Source: a virus
IMG/VR virus record: IMGVR_UViG_3300042465_006189
Location: 1 to 21,298 of that record
DNA length: 21,298 bases
Direction: 5' to 3' (one strand)
Translations under genes and position numbers: made by a program
In this document: positions 1-4,357 of the stretch, one piece after another
Layout of the letters: every line of letters starts with the position of its first letter
How positions within the stretch are numbered: position 1 is the first letter of the stretch
Notes under the pieces: generated by a model
What the model was told of the DNA's origin: nothing
The model's input: only the letters and a program-made list of their open reading frames with translations
The model's database searches: none

Positions 1-62
1 GCGCGCTCGTGGTCGTGCGTCAAAGCGTCCCCGCACAGCTGGCACCTCCCAGAGGCACTCAC
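1..62 (-). CDS. Partial CxxC/HxH zinc-finger protein, HNH-like (runs off left edge)
   Basis: Only the first 20 codons are present. Reading from a GTG at 62, the start of the protein contains CQLCG followed five residues later by HDHE. A C-x2-C pair followed by a DH pair is the spacing seen at the start of many small phage HNH endonucleases, but other zinc fingers would fit equally well and the catalytic part is outside the window. The GTG overlaps the TGA of the upstream small membrane gene (GTGA), the same coupling used at every junction of this operon, which is the main reason to believe the start. The function is a guess; the existence of a coding start here is better supported. Confidence 0.45.
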   Translation of the reverse strand, partial: MSASGRCQLCGDALTHDHER

Positions 63-145
63 GGTCGCCGCCCGACGAACCACAGCACGAGGATGATCAG
101 CAGGAACGCCTCGAGCGCCACCAGTTGCCAGGTGCTCAACGTCAC
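59..145 (-). CDS. 28-residue single-pass membrane protein
   Basis: This very short gene starts at GTG 145, overlapping the TGA of the preceding gene by four bases, and ends with a TGA overlapping the next GTG. The product is 28 residues: a short polar start, a continuous hydrophobic stretch from about residue 8 to 24 (EAFLLIILVLWFVG) and a basic RRP end. That is one transmembrane helix with a positively charged cytoplasmic end. Its role is unknown; single-helix mini-proteins in phage early operons can be holin-like, superinfection-related or toxins. Exact coupling on both sides supports it as real despite its length. Confidence 0.5.
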   Translation of the reverse strand: MTLSTWQLVALEAFLLIILVLWFVGRRP

Positions 146-342
146 GCCGCCACCTGCTCCGGGCCCTCGAGCCAGTCCTCAACCTGATCGACGTATGCGA
201 GCAGGAACCGGAGATCCTTCGTCGCGTGCTCGTCGAGGTTGTTCCGCGCCACCTGCGCGAGCTCCGAGAACCTCTCGGGGAACTCGCTGAGGGCGTCAAC
301 TGCCGCCACCCGTGAGCGGATCTCCGCGAGCCTGTCGCTCAT
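142..342 (-). CDS. Small acidic hypothetical protein (66 aa)
   Basis: A 66-residue protein of unknown function. It is rich in charged, helix-forming residues (RLAEIRSRVAAVDAL; FPERFSELAQVARNN; WLEGPEQ) and has no cysteines or membrane segment, so a small helical cytosolic protein is expected. The ATG at 342 overlaps the TGA of the RuvC-like gene (ATGA, 339-342), and its own TGA overlaps the GTG of the 28-residue membrane gene. Translational coupling on both sides makes the start secure. No family is recognised. Confidence 0.65.
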   Translation of the reverse strand: MSDRLAEIRSRVAAVDALSEFPERFSELAQVARNNLDEHATKDLRFLLAYVDQVEDWLEGPEQVAA

Positions 343-824
343 GCCACCACCTCCACCTTGGTTCGCGCTGCTGCGGCGATGCAGCAGGCGTCGATCTCGT
401 CTTGGCTGCGGCCGGCGAGTACCGGCCACCTCGTCACCGCGTAGTCCTTGATGGGTCCCTTCCCTGAGCCACCGATGCCGAGGATCTGGCGCCACTCGCG
501 CGAGGGGAGCAGCTCGATGAGCGCGCTCCCGAAGATGTGCGAGGCGATGGCCGCGTAGGCCCCGCACCACAGCGCGAGGGCGAGCGTCGTCTTCGGGTTC
601 GGGCCGCTCCACGGCTCCTCGACGAACACGCCCAGCACGTCGGCCCGCGCGCCTTGCGCCACCTGGTCGATGTCCACCAGCTCGTCGCGCACCATGGAGA
701 AGGCGCGGCGTATGTCGCCGTCCTTGTGGTCGATGACGATCACGCCGGTGGCGACGACCGCGCACTCGTCTGTGAGGAGCGCCCAGCCCGTGCGGTTCTT
801 CGCCGCGTCGATGCCGAGGATCAC
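339..824 (-). CDS. RuvC-like Holliday junction resolvase
   Basis: A 161-residue protein with the RNase H fold of RuvC-type crossover-junction endonucleases. The first beta strand carries LGIDAAKNRTGWAL with the metal-binding Asp6. A second acidic site, VFVEEP (Glu69/Glu70), follows, and the C-terminal SQDEIDACCIAAA supplies Asp142 and Asp145. These positions match the D-E-D-D metal cluster of the family, and the length matches short phage RuvC proteins. Such enzymes cut four-way junctions, which in phages debranches replicating or recombining DNA before packaging. It starts at GTG 824, overlapping the TGA of the previous gene, and ends in an ATGA overlap. It complements the SSB-like and RecB-like proteins elsewhere in the window. 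The family call is strong; exact substrate preference is unknown. Confidence 0.85.
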   Translation of the reverse strand: MILGIDAAKNRTGWALLTDECAVVATGVIVIDHKDGDIRRAFSMVRDELVDIDQVAQGARADVLGVFVEEPWSGPNPKTTLALALWCGAYAAIASHIFGSALIELLPSREWRQILGIGGSGKGPIKDYAVTRWPVLAGRSQDEIDACCIAAAARTKVEVVA

Positions 825-1030
825 CAGCCGAGCTTTCGCGCGTGGCGCCAGTACGCGGCGATGATGTCCTCGCGCCGGCAGCCCATCGCTGCGCCCGTCC
901 GCGTGAAACTCTTTGCGCGCCCCACGCCGCTCGCGATCATTGACTCAACGCGGTCGTGAATGGCCTCGTCTGCGGCGCGCAGGGCGTCGCGCTCCTCCTT
1001 TGGCATGGCGATCACGCTGCGGAGGCTCAT
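821..1030 (-). CDS. Small helical protein, possible DNA-binding (69 aa)
   Basis: A 69-residue protein whose first half is charged and helical (PKEERDALRAADEAIHDRVESMI). The second half (SFTRTGAAMGCRREDIIAAYWRHARK) has the rhythm of a helix-turn-helix, with a Gly at the turn and a basic recognition-helix-like end. It begins at ATG 1030, which overlaps the TGA of the preceding gene, and ends in a GTGA overlap with the RuvC-like gene. The operon position suggests a DNA-metabolism accessory or regulator. The helix-turn-helix reading is inference by eye. Confidence 0.6.
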   Translation of the reverse strand: MSLRSVIAMPKEERDALRAADEAIHDRVESMIASGVGRAKSFTRTGAAMGCRREDIIAAYWRHARKLGW

Positions 1031-1254
1031 GTTGACTTCCGAGGTCGAGGGTGCGATGGCCTCAGCGGGAGATCAAGGTGGCGAAACTGTCGATAGATCG
1101 CTTGGCGACACGACACCTCGCTTGCGTACTTGGTCTCCGGCCACAGCAGCGCGGCGCACTCGCTGAGGGTCTTCTTGTGGATTGAGTAGAGGAGCCAGGC
1201 GCGCACGATCGTGCGGTCCTGCATCCCGTCCTGTCTGCTGGCGAGGGGACTCAT
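1027..1254 (-). CDS. Small basic protein, first gene of left minus-strand operon (75 aa)
   Basis: A 75-residue protein with a helical core (TIVRAWLLYSIHKKTLSECA; SCRQAIYRQFRHLDLP) and a very basic, proline-rich tail (RPSHPRPRKST). The layout is compatible with a helix-turn-helix DNA-binding protein, but no family is recognised. The ATG at 1254 is preferred because the longer reading frame runs into the divergent promoter region; an internal ATG at 1224, preceded by AGGA, is a possible alternative. It is the first gene of the minus-strand operon that continues through the RuvC-like gene to the left edge, and it is transcribed divergently from the genes starting at 1350. Confidence 0.6.
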   Translation of the reverse strand: MSPLASRQDGMQDRTIVRAWLLYSIHKKTLSECAALLWPETKYASEVSCRQAIYRQFRHLDLPLRPSHPRPRKST

Positions 1255-1276
1255 GCAGCCACCGCCAAAGTTTCTT

Positions 1277-1323
1277 GTGTAGTCCACTTGACACGGCGAG
1301 GCGCACCGTGTAGTTTCCTACAC
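1277..1323 (+). promoter_or_regulatory. Promoter with overlapping palindromic operator
   Basis: A perfect consensus -35 box TTGACA (1288-1293) is followed after exactly 17 bases by TAGTTT (1311-1316), a plausible -10 box. The -10 sits inside a perfect palindrome, GTGTAG-TTTC-CTACAC (1308-1323). The half-site GTGTAGT occurs again upstream at 1277-1283, 31 bases before its second copy. This is the arrangement of a repressed promoter: a regulator bound to the palindrome would block RNA polymerase. It drives the plus-strand genes from 1350 and lies in the gap between divergent operons, so it could also affect the minus-strand operon starting at 1254. The regulator is unknown; the helix-turn-helix protein at 1833-2012 and the XRE protein at 8010 are candidates. 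Confidence 0.65.
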
Positions 1324-1349
1324 ATAAGGCAACGACAGAGGGAGCAGCC

Positions 1350-1652
1350 ATGATTGACATCAACGACTACGAAGCGACTAAGACCCGCAGCGCCGACTTC
1401 ATCGCCATCATTGACGGGTGTCCCGTTCGCGGCACTGCCCTGATGCACCTTGAAACCGTAATGGCGAATATGTGGGGGAGTTGCACTAATGCTCAGCCCG
1501 GAATGTCCAAGTCGCCCACCGAAACACCTGAAGAACTGCGTGACTTCTTTCTGAAGAAGGCCGCTTTCAATGCCGACGCCGCGCTCACCATGCTCAATGA
1601 CCTCATCCGCGAGGTGCGCGACGTCAAGGCCATCATCGCAACGGAGGTCTGA
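1350..1652 (+). CDS. Hypothetical protein (100 aa)
   Basis: A 100-residue protein of unknown function. It starts at ATG 1350 with a good ribosome-binding site (GAGGGAG, six bases before the start), downstream of the TTGACA promoter. The N-terminal half contains FIAIIDGCPVRGTALMHLETVMANMWGS; the C-terminal half is helical and charged (TPEELRDFFLKKAAF; MLNDLIREVRDVKAIIA). There is no signal peptide, zinc site or catalytic motif. Its base composition looks a little less GC-rich than the late genes. It is first of three short, closely spaced plus-strand genes set against the surrounding minus-strand operons, which suggests an independently regulated accessory or lysogeny-expressed unit. Confidence 0.65.
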   Translation: MIDINDYEATKTRSADFIAIIDGCPVRGTALMHLETVMANMWGSCTNAQPGMSKSPTETPEELRDFFLKKAAFNADAALTMLNDLIREVRDVKAIIATEV

Positions 1653-1655
1653 GCC

Positions 1656-1832
1656 ATGAGCGACGACTTCACCGACGCCCACAAGACGGTGCTGAGGGAT
1701 CTCCCGCAGCCCGTCAGCGACATCACGCTTGATGAGTACGGGATGATGGAGGTCACCGACGGAGGTGGCTTTCGGTATCAGGTCAACGCAGACGGCACCG
1801 TTGGCTGCTCGTGGGATGCGGCGAGCGAGTAG
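1656..1832 (+). CDS. Small acidic hypothetical protein (58 aa)
   Basis: A 58-residue acidic protein (MSDDFTDAHKTV at the start, CSWDAASE at the end) not related to any family I recognise. The ATG at 1656 lies three bases after the stop of the preceding gene and has a GGAGG ribosome-binding site overlapping that gene's end. The stop TAG (1830-1832) directly abuts the ATG of the next gene. The middle, DEYGMMEVTDGGGFRYQVNAD, looks like a short beta-hairpin pair. Tight packing and a strong ribosome-binding site support it as a real gene. Confidence 0.6.
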   Translation: MSDDFTDAHKTVLRDLPQPVSDITLDEYGMMEVTDGGGFRYQVNADGTVGCSWDAASE

Positions 1833-2012
1833 ATGCCGACCCCTAAGCACCTGACCAAGGTTTCCAAAGCCACGACGAAGCGTGAGGGCAGCGACGAGGA
1901 ATGGCGCGACGCCATCCTCGCTGCCCACGCTGCGGGTGCCTCCTATCGCGCCATCGCTGAACACGCGGGCGTGTCGTTCGCGCGGGTCGCGCAGATCGTG
2001 ACGGGCCGCTAG
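1833..2012 (+). CDS. Small helix-turn-helix protein (59 aa)
   Basis: A 59-residue protein with a basic N-terminus (PTPKHLTKVSKATTKRE) followed by a classical helix-turn-helix: SYRAIAEHAGVSFARVAQIV at about residues 37-56. The A-x3-G turn and hydrophobic pattern are typical of resolvase/MerR/sigma-like recognition helices. It starts at the ATG touching the TAG of the previous gene, so translation is probably coupled. It ends five bases before the converging methyltransferase gene. A DNA-binding regulator of its own promoter (palindrome at 1308-1323) or of the methyltransferase region is plausible but inferred. Confidence 0.65.
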   Translation: MPTPKHLTKVSKATTKREGSDEEWRDAILAAHAAGASYRAIAEHAGVSFARVAQIVTGR

Positions 2013-2017
2013 CGCAG

Positions 2018-2626
2018 TCACTTGAGTACCTCCGCGAGCCGCGCCCCGATCCAGTAGGCGACAGGCGAGACCACGCCATTCCCGCACGCCGCGTAACGCC
2101 GCGAGTCGGGGGCGTGGTCTTTCTTGTTCCACGGGATGTCGGTCCACCCGTCGGGGAATCCCATGAGGCGCTCGCACTCAAGCGGGGTGAGGCGTCGAAC
2201 GGTTGAGCCAATGCCCGCAGCCATTCCGCCGCCGTTCTTGCGGAGGGTCGGTGTGCGCTCTTCTGTGGCCTGCGGGTCTAGCCCCTGCGTATGGGAAAAG
2301 CCAGTCGTGGCGGGCATGATGTAGGTCTGCTGATGTGTGCCGCCTGACGCCGACAGCGCGCCTGCCTTGTCCTGAAGGTCTCTGACCTCCTCGCGTTGGT
2401 TCTGCGCGAAGGCGGTCACGACCGCGTGAGTCGTTCGCACGTCGCCAACGTCAAAGCTGTTGAGCGTGTTCGCGATGCCGTCATCAACCCACGTCTCCGG
2501 CGTACCTGGTCCACTGACCCGCGCGCTCTTGCGGTAGACGAAGGCGCCCGCGATGTCGGTGGTGCGGTGGCCGCCCTGCGCGTTACTCGGCAAGGTCCCC
2601 GCGACGTCCTCGTTGCCGGGGTTCAC
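2018..2626 (-). CDS. C5-cytosine DNA methyltransferase, C-terminal part (motifs IX-X), in a different frame
   Basis: This frame encodes the missing end of the cytosine methyltransferase. Motif IX is seen as RRLTPLECERLMGFPDGWT, and motif X as RRYAACGNGVVSPVAYWIGARL. Upstream in the same frame are degenerate copies of a recognition-region module (DVAGTLPSNAQGGHRTT; GIANTLNSFDVGDVRTT; KAGALSASGGTHQ). A GTG at 2626 overlaps the TGA ending the N-terminal part (GTGA, 2623-2626), so a coupled second polypeptide of about 202 residues is possible, with a weak GGCGAGG ribosome-binding site. The same frame is in fact open upstream to 2998, across both AG tracts, so this part could also be joined by a net frame change in a tract. 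Without motif X the methyltransferase would not be expected to close around the cofactor, so this segment matters for activity. Whether it is fused, separate or decayed cannot be decided from one sequence. Confidence 0.75.
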   Translation of the reverse strand: MNPGNEDVAGTLPSNAQGGHRTTDIAGAFVYRKSARVSGPGTPETWVDDGIANTLNSFDVGDVRTTHAVVTAFAQNQREEVRDLQDKAGALSASGGTHQQTYIMPATTGFSHTQGLDPQATEERTPTLRKNGGGMAAGIGSTVRRLTPLECERLMGFPDGWTDIPWNKKDHAPDSRRYAACGNGVVSPVAYWIGARLAEVLK

Positions 2627-3669
2627 TCCGACGCCTCGCCACTCGTCGGCTCGACGATCAGGTGGCCGGCCTGCGCGTTCCTCACGTCTGCTCCGTTCTG
2701 GATGCTTGAGGTCAGGGCACTCACGACTCTCTCTCTCTCTCTCTCTCTCTCTGATCCCACGGCCAGACGAGGCCAGCTCCGCTGTGGCCCATGTCCTGAC
2801 CTGACTGCTCGCCGTAGGTCGCTGTGAGAGTCCCGGCCACACGAGGTTCTGGCACTCGTCTCCGGCTGGGCCTCCGCTGCCCTTCGCCCACTTGGCGGTG
2901 ACGGCAGGAATGACTCTCTCTCTCTCTCTACGTTCACGGCGTCGACTCCGCCACCGCCCGTAGCGCCTGCTCGAGCGCTGGCGGCAGAGAGCGGCCACGC
3001 CGGGTCGCTCGTCGGAGAATCCCCGCCGCTGCCTTCTTGGAGAGCGAGTACCTCTCCGATGCGTTCGGCTCCAGGATCTCCGTCAAGGACGGCGCACACG
3101 AACACCCGGAGTCGCCGCTGGGGCACGCCGAAATGTTGCGCGTCAAGAGTGCGCCAGGTGACCAGATACCCGCGCTCGGCCAGCGCGTCGAGGACGACTC
3201 CGAAATCCCGGCCGCCGTCGCTGGAGTAGAGCCCTTGGACGTTCTCCACAAGGACGGCGCGGGGTCGAAGAGCGTCAGAGATTCGCATGAACTCGTGGAA
3301 GAGCCCGCTGCGAGCTCCGGCGAGTCCGGCGCGCTTTCCTGCGACGCTAAGGTCTTGGCAGGGGAAGCCTCCGCAGAGGAGATCGAGACGACTCCCACAC
3401 GGCCCGTGGCCTGACCCGTGTTCTGGCCCATGGTTGACGCTACGTGCGATGCCTGATGGTTCAGTGAATCCCACGCCATTGCCGTTCGCTGCGACGTCCC
3501 TGACGTCGTCATAGATGTGGACGCCGGGGAATCTGGCTGCGAGGACTGCTCGGCAGTAGGGGTCGATCTCAGCGAAGAAGACGTGGCGGAATCCGGCCCA
3601 TGCGAGGCCGACGTCCATCCCTCCGACGCCTGAGAAGAGTGATCCGCAGGTGAGGGCGTGGTCATCCAA
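2623..3669 (-). CDS. C5-cytosine DNA methyltransferase, N-terminal catalytic part (motifs I-VIII)
   Basis: This frame encodes 348 residues of a Dcm-type enzyme that transfers a methyl group from S-adenosylmethionine to cytosine C5. Motif I is GSLFSGVGGMDVGL near residue 10, followed by AEID. Motif IV is GGFPCQDLS with catalytic Cys104, motif VI is VLVENVQGL (Glu142), and motif VIII is GVPQRRLRVF (residues 181-190). An unusual Gly/His-rich insertion of about 30 residues lies before motif IV. The frame then passes through two AG tracts and stops at 2623, before motifs IX-X, which lie in the frame below. It appears to start at TTG 3669, with GGGGA six bases upstream, overlapping the end of the lysozyme-like gene by eight bases. 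In phages such enzymes usually protect DNA from host restriction; no partner nuclease is present here. Confidence 0.85.
   Translation of the reverse strand: MDDHALTCGSLFSGVGGMDVGLAWAGFRHVFFAEIDPYCRAVLAARFPGVHIYDDVRDVAANGNGVGFTEPSGIARSVNHGPEHGSGHGPCGSRLDLLCGGFPCQDLSVAGKRAGLAGARSGLFHEFMRISDALRPRAVLVENVQGLYSSDGGRDFGVVLDALAERGYLVTWRTLDAQHFGVPQRRLRVFVCAVLDGDPGAERIGEVLALQEGSGGDSPTSDPAWPLSAASARAGATGGGGVDAVNVERERESFLPSPPSGRRAAEAQPETSARTSCGRDSHSDLRRAVRSGHGPQRSWPRLAVGSERERERERVVSALTSSIQNGADVRNAQAGHLIVEPTSGEASE
2727..2752 (-). repeat. (AG)13 dinucleotide microsatellite inside the methyltransferase
   Basis: Thirteen perfect CT units on the plus strand, read as AG on the coding strand. Every reading frame of the tract encodes alternating Arg-Glu, so unit gain or loss shifts the downstream frame without introducing a stop inside the tract. 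It directly precedes the module VVSALTSSIQNGADVR in the catalytic-part frame. A 26-base pure dinucleotide run is very unlikely by chance in a GC-rich phage. Confidence 0.95.
2914..2929 (-). repeat. (AG)8 dinucleotide microsatellite inside the methyltransferase
   Basis: Eight perfect CT units on the plus strand (AG on the coding strand), again encoding Arg-Glu in any frame. It directly precedes VIPAVTAKWAKGSGG, which lies in the other frame and resembles the modules downstream. The upstream catalytic frame continues open through it without a stop. It lies about 160 bases before the (AG)13 tract in reading order. Confidence 0.95.
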
Positions 3670-4252
3670 AACATCCCCAGCCAGACCACCCGAAGAGGTG
3701 CGCGCCGTTGACGGCTACGAGGAGCTGCATCGCGGGCGTCGCGGCCGGCGGCTCGGGGTAGCCCGTGGCCTTCGCAGCCCAGACGTAGGTCGAGTGAAAC
3801 ATGCCGAAGCCGGAGACGTAGGAACCCGGGCCGCCGGAGAGCGACCAGTACCGCGGCCACGGGCTGCGGCCCCTGCCGGTGCCGTGCTCTGAGCCCGGCT
3901 CCTCGCAGGCGCTCACGCGCTTCGCGGTGGCGAGGTCGTAGGCGCTCACCCGGGCGGTGGCCTCACGCCATGACGGGTTCGGCGGGTAGGGCATCGCGTT
4001 ACGCTTGGCCTGCTTCAGGCACGCACCCTTGGCGGCGCCCTCGTGCTGCTGGCAGGGGGCGGCTGTGGCGGGGGAGACAGAGAATGCGAGCGCGCTCCCC
4101 ACGACCGCACCGACTCCCCACAGGGAGAGACGCTGCAGGGGAGACGTTTGGCTTGTCTCCCCACGCTTCTCAGAGGTTTCACACCGATCACCGCGTGGTG
4201 ACTGGCGATCCGCGCTCTTGTGCGAGTGAACCAGCTGTTCTAGTTTCTGCAA
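3662..4252 (-). CDS. Membrane-anchored or secreted Rpf/lysozyme-like cell-wall protein
   Basis: The likely start is TTG 4252, with AGGAG six bases upstream, giving 196 residues. A hydrophilic N-terminal stretch of about 40 residues is followed by a hydrophobic helix at about 42-64 (LWGVGAVVGSALAFSV) ending in ATAAP. This could be an uncleaved anchor or an unusually long signal peptide. The C-terminal 90 residues look like the resuscitation-promoting-factor/transglycosylase fold: SACEEPGSE with candidate catalytic Glu117 beside Cys116, GFGMFHSTYVWAAKATG, then ATPAMQLLVAV and a closing GWSGWGCFG whose Cys194 could pair with Cys116. Such enzymes cut the glycan strand of peptidoglycan. The gene is divergent from the integrase and overlaps the methyltransferase start by eight bases, so the two are probably co-transcribed. 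Its place beside the integrase suggests expression from the prophage rather than a role in virion release. The fold call is by eye. Confidence 0.65.
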   Translation of the reverse strand: MQKLEQLVHSHKSADRQSPRGDRCETSEKRGETSQTSPLQRLSLWGVGAVVGSALAFSVSPATAAPCQQHEGAAKGACLKQAKRNAMPYPPNPSWREATARVSAYDLATAKRVSACEEPGSEHGTGRGRSPWPRYWSLSGGPGSYVSGFGMFHSTYVWAAKATGYPEPPAATPAMQLLVAVNGAHLFGWSGWGCFG

Positions 4253-4318
4253 GTAATACTCCTGCTCAGGGCTACTTTCTAGCCCGTTTGTCTCCCCATT
4301 CGGGCGATGTTCTCCCCA
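4071..4318. repeat. Cluster of GTCTCCCC-type sites beside the integrase gene, including a perfect inverted repeat
   Basis: The 8-mer GTCTCCCC or its complement occurs at 4071-4078 (GGGGAGAC), 4138-4145 (GGGGAGAC), 4155-4162 and 4290-4297. A near match, TTCTCCCC, is at 4311-4318. The copies at 4138-4145 and 4155-4162 form a perfect 8-bp inverted repeat with a 9-base spacer. They lie in the start of the lysozyme-like gene and the gap before the integrase. Clustered short sites in both orientations next to an integrase gene are what integrase arm-binding sites or repressor operators look like. Part of the repetition could come from the lysozyme coding sequence, and no attachment-site core could be identified. 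Confidence 0.4.
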
Positions 4319-4357
4319 AGATGGCACCATGCAGGTGCATCGAGGAAGGGAGACCAG

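Noticed and set aside
1251-2177. 308-codon minus-strand open frame opposite the three small plus-strand genes
   Set aside because: It runs through a consensus promoter and ends of flanking genes. The plus-strand genes have proper ribosome-binding sites and a helix-turn-helix product.
2934-3860. Third open frame across the methyltransferase start region
   Set aside because: It has Ser/Thr-rich content without motifs, while the other frame shows methyltransferase motifs I-VIII. It stops just before the (AG)8 tract and does not help join the halves.
2018-4252. Restriction-modification or BREX/DISARM-like defence island around the methyltransferase
   Set aside because: No restriction endonuclease, helicase or other defence gene lies next to it. 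The only partner is the lysozyme-like gene, so it is treated as an orphan phage methyltransferase.
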